Assembly: GCA_052387255.1 (NCBI GenBank)
Contig: JBQTJI010000043.1
Span: forward strand, 1-64,000
Direction: 5' to 3'
From: JBBQXK01 sp052387255
GTDB lineage: Bacteria; Pseudomonadota; Alphaproteobacteria; Rhodobacterales; Rhodobacteraceae
DNA length: 64,000 nt
The notes under the pieces are model-generated. The model was not told the origin of the DNA. It saw nothing but the letters and a program-made list of their open reading frames with translations, and did not search any database. Below, piece by piece: positions 17,367 to 26,504 of this stretch; position 1 is the stretch's first letter, and every line of letters begins with the position of its first letter. A program made the position numbers and the translations under genes.

Positions 17367-18497
17367 CTACCAGCCCGGAACGGCCAGGCTGGGAATGCTG
17401 GCATTCAGCGCATCCATCCGCTCCAGGTTCAGGATGGTGGACAGCATCAGGCGATCCTGGCTCCAGTCGCCGGCACTTTGCATGGCCAGGGCGGCAGCGA
17501 AGGTCAGAAGCGCCAGCGGGGCCAGCAGCAGCAGCGACAGCCGGGCCGGGGCCGGTTCCGACCGCGCCTCGACCAGCGCCTCCATCCGGCGGCGCAGCAG
17601 GCTGGCCGAGCGCGGGGCGAAGGGGCGGCGTTCGGCAGTCAGCAGGCCGACGACCGGCATCGTCACGGCAAACAGGCGGCGCGGCGTCAGGCTGTCGTCG
17701 CAGACCCGCAAGAGGCAGCGGCAATAGGCGGCAACGCCCAGACGGCGGCGCGCCATCAGGCGGCGGTCGCAGGACAACTCGCGCATCTCTTCGACCTGGC
17801 GTTTCCAGATGTGGAAGGCGGGGTTCCAGAACAGCAGCGGGCGCAGGCAGGCAAGGCCGATCTCCCACTCGACATCGCCCTGGCGCAGGTGCTGCAACTC
17901 GTGGCTGACGGCGATGCGCAGGTCGTCGGACCGCGCCAGCATGGCCGAGGGCAGCACCACGCAGCGACCCCGCCAGGACCGCGTGGAAAACGGCACCGTC
18001 ACGGTGTCGGACAGGCGCAGTTCGACCGCGCCGAACCGCCGCCACAGATAGCTGTCGCGCATCACCCGGCGCAGCAGAACCCAGGCCAGGACCAGCCGTG
18101 CCGCATGGAACAGCACACCCGCGAGCAAGGCCAGCCCCAGCGTCACCGCCACCCAGCCCTTTGGGGCCAGCAACGCATCGGTCGTCTGGCCGCGCAGGGT
18201 GAGCATGGTTTCCAGCGTGAACGGATCTACCTGGACGCGGCCCTGCAGGTACTGCGCGACGATGACGTCGGTCAGCGTGAACCCGGCAGCCAGGCTTTCG
18301 GCGACCATCGCCACCACCAGCGGACTGGCCAGGACCGCCACGAACCCCCATCGCAGCACCGCCAGCCGCGCCGAGACCGCGTGGCCGAGGCCCGCCGCCC
18401 GCAGGCCCGCATTGGCGCAGAGCCACAGCACGCAGGCGAACAGCAAGAGGATGTTGATGTCGATATAGACATCCAGAAACGCTTCAGCGGGGATCAT
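17367..18497 (-). CDS. BlaR1/MecR1-type M56 membrane metalloprotease
   Basis: A 376-residue protein with four or five transmembrane segments and a cytoplasmic zinc-protease domain. The motif VSHELQHLRQGDVEWEIG contains HExxH, and the third ligand region is VEEMRELSCDRRLM. In BlaR1 and MecR1, ligand sensing outside the cell triggers proteolysis that inactivates the BlaI/MecI repressor. This protein ends shortly after the last helix and lacks the C-terminal penicillin-binding sensor, so the signal must differ from classical BlaR1. ATG 18497 overlaps the end of the blaI-like gene by 14 bases, so both are coupled. Confidence 0.87.
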   Translation of the reverse strand: MIPAEAFLDVYIDINILLLFACVLWLCANAGLRAAGLGHAVSARLAVLRWGFVAVLASPLVVAMVAESLAAGFTLTDVIVAQYLQGRVQVDPFTLETMLTLRGQTTDALLAPKGWVAVTLGLALLAGVLFHAARLVLAWVLLRRVMRDSYLWRRFGAVELRLSDTVTVPFSTRSWRGRCVVLPSAMLARSDDLRIAVSHELQHLRQGDVEWEIGLACLRPLLFWNPAFHIWKRQVEEMRELSCDRRLMARRRLGVAAYCRCLLRVCDDSLTPRRLFAVTMPVVGLLTAERRPFAPRSASLLRRRMEALVEARSEPAPARLSLLLLAPLALLTFAAALAMQSAGDWSQDRLMLSTILNLERMDALNASIPSLAVPGW

Positions 18498-18918
18498 CCT
18501 TGAGCCTCTTGTCAATCAGCGCCCGGATTTCATCAAGCGCCTCTGCGGACAGGTGATCGTCATCGACAAGCCGGGCGACCAGAGCCGCCGGGGCGTTGCC
18601 GAACAGTTTTTCCGACAGGTTCCGGATCGACCGCGACTGATAGACATCCTTGGTCAGCGTGGCCTTGTAGAGAAAGGTCTTGCCCTGCCGCGTGCTGGTC
18701 ACGAATTCCTTCTGTTCCAGGATGCGCAGGATTGTGGCCCCCGAGGTATAGGCCAACTTGCGCTGCGGCCCGAGTGCATCGAGCACGTCGCGCACCGTGG
18801 CCTCGCCCAGTTCCCAGAGCCGGGTCATGAATTCAAGCTCGACGTCGGTGAGGAACCGTATCTTCTTGTGCGCCATGTCGTCCGTGTTGTCGTCCGTCGC
18901 GTGATCCTTGGCCATCAT
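18484..18918 (-). CDS. BlaI/MecI/CopY-family repressor
   Basis: A repressor of about 144 residues with the winged-helix domain of the BlaI family: FLTDVELEFMTRLWELGEATVRDVLDAL, then LAYTSGATILRILEQKEFVTSTRQGKTFLY. The C-terminal helix mediates dimerisation. The protease site expected in BlaI (a short segment after the wing) cannot be pinpointed. ATG at 18918 or 18915 is likely; a TTG at 18945 gives a longer form. It follows the DUF2160 gene on the same strand with about 33 bases between, so read-through from the ABC operon is possible, although no dedicated promoter is apparent. Confidence 0.88.
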   Translation of the reverse strand: MMAKDHATDDNTDDMAHKKIRFLTDVELEFMTRLWELGEATVRDVLDALGPQRKLAYTSGATILRILEQKEFVTSTRQGKTFLYKATLTKDVYQSRSIRNLSEKLFGNAPAALVARLVDDDHLSAEALDEIRALIDKRLKDDPR

Positions 18919-18951
18919 CCTTATCCGCCACCCTGCTGCATTCAAGCGCCG

Positions 18952-19506
18952 TCAGACTTTCCAGAAGGTGAAGATGCCCCAGACGACGGCCAGTCCCAGC
19001 GGTCCCCACAGCGGCATGCCGACAAGGCCGAGCCAGGCCAGGAAGATGTAGACCGAGCCCAGAAGCGTGATGAACAGCCGGTCGCCGCGCGTCGTGGTCA
19101 GGCCGAGCACGCCCATCCGCTCGTCTCCGCCGGGGCGGCGGACTTCGAGGACGGTCAGCACCCCCATGGCCGCAAAGATGCCGACGAACAGGGCGAAGGT
19201 GGCAGGCGTCCAGGCCATCCAGAACTCGGGCCAGAGGGGGGCAGTCCAGGAAAAGCCCTTGTCCTCTTCCTTGCCGAGATTGCCCCAGCCGACCTTGGCC
19301 TGTGCCAGGGCGGGCAGGGGGGCGAGGGCCATCGCTGCGAAGGCAGGGATGCCGAGAACGCGCGCAACGGCCAGGCGCGCTCGGGGGCGGTGACGCTGCG
19401 CCCCCCTCACCCCGGCCCTCTCCCCCGAGGGGAGAGGGGGCGCGGCGGCACGCTGGGCGCCATGGACTGCCGCAGTGGCACTCTGGTCGCGCGTCAGGAA
19501 TGCCAT
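18952..19506 (-). CDS. glpU: DUF2160 membrane protein of the ABC operon
   Basis: A 184-residue protein whose C-terminal 90 residues match DUF2160, a small membrane protein found in glycerol-type ABC operons: WMAWTPATFALFVGIFAAMGVLTVLE, then TTTRGDRLFITLLGSVYIFLAW. Its role is unknown; in rhizobia the equivalent gene is called glpU. The N-terminal part is unusual: after MAFLTRDQSATAAVHGAQ the frame runs through a GC-rich repeat (residues about 23-36, LPSGERAGVRGAQ) and only then reaches a signal-like segment (LGIPAFAAMALAPLPALAQA). The start at 19506 overlaps the permease stop by one base. Internal starts, such as Met59, could give a shorter product. Confidence 0.75.
   Translation of the reverse strand: MAFLTRDQSATAAVHGAQRAAAPPLPSGERAGVRGAQRHRPRARLAVARVLGIPAFAAMALAPLPALAQAKVGWGNLGKEEDKGFSWTAPLWPEFWMAWTPATFALFVGIFAAMGVLTVLEVRRPGGDERMGVLGLTTTRGDRLFITLLGSVYIFLAWLGLVGMPLWGPLGLAVVWGIFTFWKV
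19416..19438. repeat. REP-like GC hairpin inside the DUF2160 gene
   Basis: CCCTCTCCCC (19416-19425) and GGGGAGAGGG (19429-19438) form a 10-bp stem with a CGA loop, and the flanking CCCTCACCCCGG is the typical surrounding of a widely dispersed bacterial repetitive element. It is translated in frame as part of the DUF2160 protein N-terminus. The repeat identity is from memory of the sequence pattern. Confidence 0.75.
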
Positions 19507-20303
19507 CACACCCTCCCCAGGGCAAAGCCCTTGGCGATGTAGTTGCGCACGAACCAGATGACGATGGCCCCTGGGATGATCGTCAGCGTTCCGGCGGCTG
19601 CCAGCAGGCCAAGTTCGTAGCCGGCGGACGAGGCCGTCTTGGTCATCGTCGCCGCGATGGGTTTGGCTTCCACGGCGGTCAGAGTTTTCGCCAGCAGCAT
19701 CTCGACCCAAGAGAACATGAAGCAGAAGAACGCGGCGACGCCGACGCCGGCCTTGATGTTGGGGATGAACACGGTGGCAAAGAAGCGGGGGAAGGAGTAG
19801 CCGTCGACGAAGGCGGTTTCGTCCAGTTCCTTGGGGATGCCGCGCATGAAGCCTTCAAGGATCCAGACCGCGAGAGGGATGTTGAACAGGCAGTGTGCGA
19901 GGGCCACGGCGAGGTGCGTGTCAAAGAGGCCGACCGCCGAATAGAGCTGGAAGAACGGCAGGGCGAACACGGCGGCAGGGGCCATGCGGTTGGTCAGGAG
20001 CCAGAAGAACAGCTGCTTGTCGCCAAGGAAGCGGTAGCGTGAGAACGCATAGGCCGCCGGAAGGGCCACGGTGATCGAGATCACCGTGTTCAGCGAGACG
20101 TAGATGATCGAGTTGATGTAGCCCCAGTACCACGTGGGATCGGTGAAGATCGTGCGGTAGCTGTCCAGCGTCCAGACCTGGGGGAACAGGGAGAAGCCGC
20201 CCAGGATTTCCTGCGTCGTCTTGAACGACATCGCCACCAGCCAGTAGATCGGCAGCATCAGGAACAGGATGTAGAGGATCGGGATGAGGGAGCGTTTTCT
20301 CAT
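19506..20303 (-). CDS. glpQ: ABC transporter permease, glycerol-type
   Basis: A 265-residue inner-membrane permease with six hydrophobic segments, and the EAA-type cytoplasmic loop in FMRGIPKELDETAFVDGYSFPRFFATVFIPNIKAG. The start MRKRSLIPILYILFLMLPIYWLVAMSFKTTQEI is that of a CUT1 second permease. It pairs with the permease at 20397-21260. The operon composition (two ATPases, a large binding protein, DUF2160) matches the rhizobial glycerol importer GlpSTPQUV. The substrate is inferred from this resemblance only. It is separated from the upstream permease by 93 bases that hold a strong GC hairpin. Confidence 0.85.
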   Translation of the reverse strand: MRKRSLIPILYILFLMLPIYWLVAMSFKTTQEILGGFSLFPQVWTLDSYRTIFTDPTWYWGYINSIIYVSLNTVISITVALPAAYAFSRYRFLGDKQLFFWLLTNRMAPAAVFALPFFQLYSAVGLFDTHLAVALAHCLFNIPLAVWILEGFMRGIPKELDETAFVDGYSFPRFFATVFIPNIKAGVGVAAFFCFMFSWVEMLLAKTLTAVEAKPIAATMTKTASSAGYELGLLAAAGTLTIIPGAIVIWFVRNYIAKGFALGRV

Positions 20304-20332
20304 GTCGCGGACCTCGCGCTTGCGGCACGGAA

Positions 20333-20355
20333 CCGGGGGGTTTCACACCCCCCGG
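20333..20355. repeat. GC hairpin between the two permease genes
   Basis: CCGGGGGG (20333-20340) and CCCCCCGG (20348-20355) form a perfect 8-bp stem with a 7-base loop (TTTCACA). It is followed by ACCCCCCGTGGGATATTTGG, an intergenic pattern I associate with Rhodobacteraceae genomes. It lies inside the operon, so it could attenuate or stabilise the upstream message and lower expression of the downstream permease. Confidence 0.7.
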
Positions 20356-20396
20356 ACCCCCCGTGGGATATTTGGGAACAGATGAAGGGGAAGGCC

Positions 20397-21260
20397 TCAG
20401 GTGCGGTCATTGCGGGTCATCAGGGTGTAGAAGAGCCACGAGACGAAGAGCGTGATGGCGAAGTAGATCAGGCTCATGGCCCCCGCCGGCCCGAGGTCGA
20501 ACTGGCCAAGCGCGATCTTCACGAGGTCGATGGACAGCAGCGTCGTCGAGTTGCCGGGGCCGCCGCCGGTGAGGACGAAGGGTTCGGTGTAGACGTTGAA
20601 GCTGTCCATGAAGCGCAGCAGGATCGCGATGGTCAGGACCTGCTTCATCTTGGGCAACTGGATGTAGCGGAACACGGCCCAGGGCGACGCGCCGTCGATC
20701 TTGGCGGCCTGGTAATAGGCGTCGGGGATCGAGACCAGCCCTGCGTAGCACAGCAGCACGACCAGCGAGGTCCAGTGCCAGACGTCCATCACGATGATGG
20801 TGATCCAGGCCGCCAGGGGGTTCTGGGTCATGTCGTAGTCGATCCCCAGCGTGTGGTTCAGGAAATACCCGGCCAGCCCGATGTCGGGCAGGGTGAAGAT
20901 GTTCCACATCGCGCCGACAACGTTCCACGGGATCAGCATCGGCAACGCCATCAGCACCAGGCACACCGGCACCCAGAAGCCCTGTTTCGGCATCGACAAC
21001 GCGATGATGATGCCCAGCGGCACCTCGATGATCAGGATCAGGAAGGTGAACAGCGCCTGCCGCCCCAGCGCCGCGTGGAACCGTTCGGACCGGATGATGT
21101 CCTGGAACCAGCCCAGGCCGTGCCACAGGAACAGGTTGTCGCCGAACGTCTCCTGCACCGAATAGTTGACCACCGTCATCATCGGGATCAGCGCGTTGAA
21201 CGCCACCAGCAAGAGGACAGGCAGGACGAAAAACCAGGCCTTCTGGTTGACCTTGCGCAT
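20397..21260 (-). CDS. glpP: ABC transporter permease, glycerol-type
   Basis: A 287-residue permease with six transmembrane segments. The EAA loop is in GLVSIPDAYYQAAKIDGASPWAVFRYIQLPKMK, followed by DSFNVYTEPFVLTGGGPGNST, which is typical of CUT1 sugar/polyol permeases. It forms the membrane channel with the permease at 19506-20303. The ATG at 21260 overlaps the stop of the preceding ATPase gene by one base, so it is translationally coupled. Confidence 0.87.
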   Translation of the reverse strand: MRKVNQKAWFFVLPVLLLVAFNALIPMMTVVNYSVQETFGDNLFLWHGLGWFQDIIRSERFHAALGRQALFTFLILIIEVPLGIIIALSMPKQGFWVPVCLVLMALPMLIPWNVVGAMWNIFTLPDIGLAGYFLNHTLGIDYDMTQNPLAAWITIIVMDVWHWTSLVVLLCYAGLVSIPDAYYQAAKIDGASPWAVFRYIQLPKMKQVLTIAILLRFMDSFNVYTEPFVLTGGGPGNSTTLLSIDLVKIALGQFDLGPAGAMSLIYFAITLFVSWLFYTLMTRNDRT

Positions 21261-22351
21261 CAGGCGGTCCCCCTTGCGGTGGTGGCGATCCAGCCGTCGC
21301 GGTAGGCGCGGGTGCGGGCGGGGTCGAAGGACATATGCACGGTGTCGCCCTGGCCGGGCAGGTCGCCGTGGGTGATCGCCGCGACCTTCGTGCCGCCGAC
21401 CATCGCCTCGACCACCGCGCGGTGGCCAAGATCGGCGACCTTGCGCACGGTGCCCTGCAGCGCACCGGGCGTGCCGGGGGCCACCAGGCGGACGTGTTCG
21501 GGGCGGACGCCCACCTCGATCCGGCCCGCGCCGGGGGTGACCGCGCCCTCCAGCGCGACGGGAATGCCCTGCACGCTGGCCCCGTCGCCCCTCAGTTCGG
21601 CGGGCAGAACGTTCATGCCGGGCGAGCCGATGAAGTGGCCGACAAAGGTATGCTGCGGGCGTTCGAACAGGTCGACCGGCGTGCCGGCTTGCACCACCTC
21701 GCCGTCCTGCATCACCACGACCTGGTCGGCAAAGGTCAGCGCCTCGGTCTGGTCATGCGTCACGTAGATCATCGTGACCCGGATGCGCTGGTGCAACTCC
21801 TTGAGCTTGGAGCGGAGCTTCCACTTCAGGTGGGGGTCGATCACGGTAAGCGGCTCGTCGAACATCACGACGTTCACATCCTCGCGCACGAGGCCCCGCC
21901 CCATCGAGATCTTCTGCTTGTTGTCCGGCGTCAGCCCTGCCGCACGGGTGGACAGCATGTCCGTCACCTCGAGCATCGCCGCAATCTCGGTCACGCGGGC
22001 GCGTACCCGGTCCTCCGGCACCCCCCGGTTGCGCAGGGGAAAGGCCAGGTTGTCGTAGACCGTCATCGTGTCGTAGATCACCGGGAACTGGAACACCTGC
22101 GCGATGTTGCGCCGGTCGGGCGGGTCGCGGGTCACGTCGCGGCCATCGAACAGGATGCGCCCTTCGGACGGGACCATCAGCCCTGAGATGATGTTCAGCA
22201 GCGTGGACTTGCCGCAGCCCGAAGGACCCAGCAGGGCATAGGCCCCGCCATCCTGCCAGTCGAGGTTGATTTCCTTCAGGGCATAGTCCGACGGTCCCGA
22301 AGGGTTGGCGCTGTAGCTGTGGCGCAGGTGGTCGAGGGTGATCTTTGCCAT
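21260..22351 (-). CDS. glpT: ABC transporter ATPase with degenerate signature motif
   Basis: A 363-residue MalK/UgpC-like ATPase. Walker A is GPSGCGKST and Walker B is VVMFDEPLTVIDP, followed by the switch YVTHDQTEAL and a C-terminal TOBE regulatory domain (from about residue 235). The ABC signature, usually LSGGQ, reads LTPDNKQKISMGRGL. Because its partner at 22353-23414 keeps LSGGQ, the two probably form an asymmetric heterodimer with one weak ATP site. ATG 22351 lies one base before the stop of the partner gene. It corresponds to GlpT of the rhizobial glycerol transporter; the symbol is by resemblance. Confidence 0.86.
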   Translation of the reverse strand: MAKITLDHLRHSYSANPSGPSDYALKEINLDWQDGGAYALLGPSGCGKSTLLNIISGLMVPSEGRILFDGRDVTRDPPDRRNIAQVFQFPVIYDTMTVYDNLAFPLRNRGVPEDRVRARVTEIAAMLEVTDMLSTRAAGLTPDNKQKISMGRGLVREDVNVVMFDEPLTVIDPHLKWKLRSKLKELHQRIRVTMIYVTHDQTEALTFADQVVVMQDGEVVQAGTPVDLFERPQHTFVGHFIGSPGMNVLPAELRGDGASVQGIPVALEGAVTPGAGRIEVGVRPEHVRLVAPGTPGALQGTVRKVADLGHRAVVEAMVGGTKVAAITHGDLPGQGDTVHMSFDPARTRAYRDGWIATTARGTA

Positions 22352-22352
22352 C

Positions 22353-23414
22353 TCAAGCCGCCAAAGCGCCGTCGGGCGCGAAATAGAAGCAGTGCCTGGT
22401 GTCGAGGTAGAAATCATGGTCCTCGCCCACGCGGAACGCATGCACGCCGGGGGCCTGCGACACCCAGGTGTCTTGCCCCATGCGGAAGTGCGCGCTCGAT
22501 TCGGACCCCGACAGTTCGGTCACCAGCACGCGGCCGGTCAGGCGGACCGCGCCTTCGCGGCTGTCGGGGGCCACGTGGTTGGGCCGCACGGCCAGGGTAT
22601 AGTCTCCGTCGCGCAAACCGCTCGCGTTACCCGCGACCTGCCAGGCAGCACCGCTGGCCAGCCGCACGGTCGCCCCCTGTTTCACCACGGCCGCGCGGTT
22701 GATCGGGGGGTCCGAGAACACGGCGGCCGAAGTCAGCGTGTTCGGGCGGCGGTAGATGGCGGCCGTCGGCCCGAACTGGGTGACATGGCCGTCGTGCATC
22801 AGCGCGGTATGGCCGCCCAGCATCAGCGCCTCGCCGGGTTCGGACGTGGCATAGACCACGACCGCGCCACGGCCCGCGAACAACTCGGGCAACTGGTCGC
22901 GCAACTCCTCGCGCAGCTTGTAGTCGAGGTTGGCGAGCGGTTCATCCAGAAACACGGCGGTCGATTCCTTGGCGATGGCGCGGGCCAGGGCGGTGCGCTG
23001 CTGCTGGCCGCCCGACAACTCGTGCGGGCGGCGCTTGAGCATGGGCCGCAGGCGCAGCACGTCCGCCGCCGCCTCGACCCGCCCCTGAATCTCCGACTTC
23101 GCCAGACCGGCCACGCGCAGGGGCGAGGCGATGTTGTCGAACACGGTCATGTGCGGGTAGTTCACGAAGAACTGGTGGACCAGGCTGATGTTGCGCTTCT
23201 GCGGGCTGTCGCGGGTCACGTCCTGCCCGTTCATCAGGATCCGCCCGGATGTCGCGCGGTCGAGGCCCGCCATGGTCTTGATCAGGGACGTCTTGCCCGC
23301 GCCGGTCTCGCCCAGCAGAACGTTGAAGCGTCCGGGTTCCAGAACCAGCGAGCATTCCTTGACGTGGGTTACGGCTCCGACCTTCTTGGTCACGGCCTGC
23401 AGTTCAAGCGCCAT
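22353..23414 (-). CDS. glpS: ABC transporter ATPase with canonical signature
   Basis: A 353-residue ATPase. Walker A is GETGAGKT (residues 35-42), the signature is ELSGGQQQRTALARAIA, Walker B is AVFLDEPLANLD, and a TOBE-like C-terminal domain follows. The switch histidine of the H-loop appears replaced: the segment reads VVVYATSEPGEALML where most family members have YVTHDQxEAL, so both subunits of this pair deviate from the consensus at complementary points. It is the first ATPase after the binding protein gene, 86 bases downstream of it. It corresponds to GlpS of the glycerol-type operon. Confidence 0.86.
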   Translation of the reverse strand: MALELQAVTKKVGAVTHVKECSLVLEPGRFNVLLGETGAGKTSLIKTMAGLDRATSGRILMNGQDVTRDSPQKRNISLVHQFFVNYPHMTVFDNIASPLRVAGLAKSEIQGRVEAAADVLRLRPMLKRRPHELSGGQQQRTALARAIAKESTAVFLDEPLANLDYKLREELRDQLPELFAGRGAVVVYATSEPGEALMLGGHTALMHDGHVTQFGPTAAIYRRPNTLTSAAVFSDPPINRAAVVKQGATVRLASGAAWQVAGNASGLRDGDYTLAVRPNHVAPDSREGAVRLTGRVLVTELSGSESSAHFRMGQDTWVSQAPGVHAFRVGEDHDFYLDTRHCFYFAPDGALAA

Positions 23415-23500
23415 CTTGCCCCCTCCCCGGGGTGACGGTGGTGTTGCCGCCCATCGGGCAGAGGGGCCGGGGCGGCAGGGGCCGCCCCGGCAGGATCAGG

Positions 23501-25243
<1,743 letters not shown>

Positions 25244-25297
25244 CCTGTCTCCTCCCTGAGATTCTGAAGGGCCAACCTCCCGAGCGGCCCGGTCACG

Positions 25298-25343
25298 ATA
25301 TCGGCACAGGCGGGGCGGGGTTGTCAAACTAAAACTTTAGTTT
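25298..25343 (-). promoter_or_regulatory. promoter and operator of the ABC operon
   Basis: On the minus strand TTGACA (25322-25327) is followed after 18 bases by CGATAT (25298-25303). The dyad AAACTAAA-AC-TTTAGTTT (25326-25343) overlaps the upstream edge of the -35 box, a position suited to regulation. Further upstream a single GlpR-like half-site ATGTTCG occurs near 25367. No regulator gene for this operon is next to it. Confidence 0.45.
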
Positions 25344-25483
25344 TTTGATCATTCTGCGGCTGCGAATGTTCGTTTCGCCGTAGTATATGTGCGTTATTGC
25401 CGGAAACCGCACACAACGAAAGATCCCGCGAAAGGCGTCGACAGCCCGTGCATCGCACAGCTAAATGGTTTTGTTGCAAGGGC

Positions 25484-25786
25484 TTACAGTGTCTGACCAC
25501 CCTCGATCAGCCTGGCACCGTGAACCAGCGTCACGATTTCCACCCGGTCCTGCATGACCTGGTAGATCATACGCCAGCGATGCACGAAGACCTCGCGCAT
25601 CTCGTCCGGGCCTTCGTATTCAGGCACGCGACGCCCCTGACCGGGTTGATCCGGCAAAGCATCGGCACGTTCGAAGAATCGTCCAACGACCGCATGTGCG
25701 TAGATCAACGAATCCCGCGCGATCCACGCTGAGATTTCGGCTAGGTCATCCAGCGCTCTCGGCGACCAGATCAGTCGGCGAGCCAA
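25484..25786 (-). CDS. RelE/ParE-family toxin
   Basis: A 100-residue protein with the ParE/RelE pattern: an N-terminal WSPRALDDLAEISAWIARDS, then a central GRRVPEYEGPDEMREVFVHRWRMIYQV and the closing VEIVTLVHGARLI. Such toxins act on ribosome-bound mRNA (RelE) or gyrase (ParE), and the branch cannot be decided. The start appears to be TTG at 25786, inside the antitoxin gene, giving a 16-base out-of-frame overlap. This ensures the toxin is made only with the antitoxin. It sits between the ABC operon promoter and rppH on the minus strand. Confidence 0.85.
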   Translation of the reverse strand: MARRLIWSPRALDDLAEISAWIARDSLIYAHAVVGRFFERADALPDQPGQGRRVPEYEGPDEMREVFVHRWRMIYQVMQDRVEIVTLVHGARLIEGGQTL

Positions 25787-25959
25787 GTCGCGAACCGCTT
25801 GCGCGCTTCCTCCTGGGAGATTCCGCCTTGGTCACGCAGGCTGCGTTGACCGGCCGCGATCTTCTCCAGCACGTACATGCGGTATTCTCCATCCTCGCGG
25901 GTCTCGTCCCCGCGAAGGGGGCGGATCGGCACTTCGGCGGAGTGTCTGGGCGCGGACAT
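25771..25959 (-). CDS. putative antitoxin of the RelE/ParE pair
   Basis: A 62-residue protein (MSAPRHSAEVPIRPLRGDE to RKRFATWLAD). The C-terminal helix with ISQEEARKRFATWL is of the kind that wraps a RelE/ParE toxin. I recognise no defined DNA-binding fold in the N-terminus. ATG 25959 was chosen because the sequence further upstream belongs to an antisense frame of rppH. The call rests mainly on position directly before the toxin gene and the overlap with it. Confidence 0.7.
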   Translation of the reverse strand: MSAPRHSAEVPIRPLRGDETREDGEYRMYVLEKIAAGQRSLRDQGGISQEEARKRFATWLAD

Positions 25960-26027
25960 CCACAAAAGATAACAGCATCCTTGGCATTTGGGGAAGGGGG
26001 CGCGCGTGGTTATTCTGGACCAGAAGG

Positions 26028-26504
26028 TCACGCCAGGTGCCGACGGAACGCGGCAATGACCTGTTCGTAGACCGCCCGCTTGAACGGCACGATGCCCTGC
26101 ACCAGCGCATCGGCCTGTACCCAGGCCCAGGCTGAAAACTCGGGGTGGTCGGTGACGATGCGCACCTGGTCGTCGCGCCCGGTGAACCGGTAGCAGAACC
26201 ATTTCTGTTTCTGGCCCCGGTACTTGCCGCCCCAGACGCGGCCCAGAAGCTCGGGCGGCAGGTCGTAGGTGACCCAGCCGGGCATCTTGTCCAGGAACGC
26301 GACATCGCCCGCACCGATTCCCGTCTCCTCGCGCAGTTCGCGCAGGGCGGCGGCGCGCGGCTTCTCGCCGTCATCGATCCCGCCCTGCGGCATCTGCCAG
26401 GCGGGGACGGGGCTGTCGAGCCGCTGTCCGGCCCAGATCAGGCCGGACGCATTGACCAGCACCACGCCCACGCAGGGGCGATAGGGCAGGTCCTCGGGCG
26501 TCAA
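26028..26504 (-). CDS. rppH: RNA pyrophosphohydrolase
   Basis: A 158-residue Nudix hydrolase. The Nudix box runs over residues 41-63 (GGIDDGEKPRAAALRELREE, TGI), with PYRPCVGVVLVN at the start and WFCYRFTG and EFSAWAWV as in RppH/IalA proteins. It removes pyrophosphate from 5'-triphosphate mRNA ends and so starts RNA decay, or hydrolyses dinucleoside polyphosphates. The start is TTG at 26504, overlapping the ctpA stop by four bases (TTGA); no ATG is possible without losing the conserved N-terminus. Confidence 0.93.
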   Translation of the reverse strand: MTPEDLPYRPCVGVVLVNASGLIWAGQRLDSPVPAWQMPQGGIDDGEKPRAAALRELREETGIGAGDVAFLDKMPGWVTYDLPPELLGRVWGGKYRGQKQKWFCYRFTGRDDQVRIVTDHPEFSAWAWVQADALVQGIVPFKRAVYEQVIAAFRRHLA

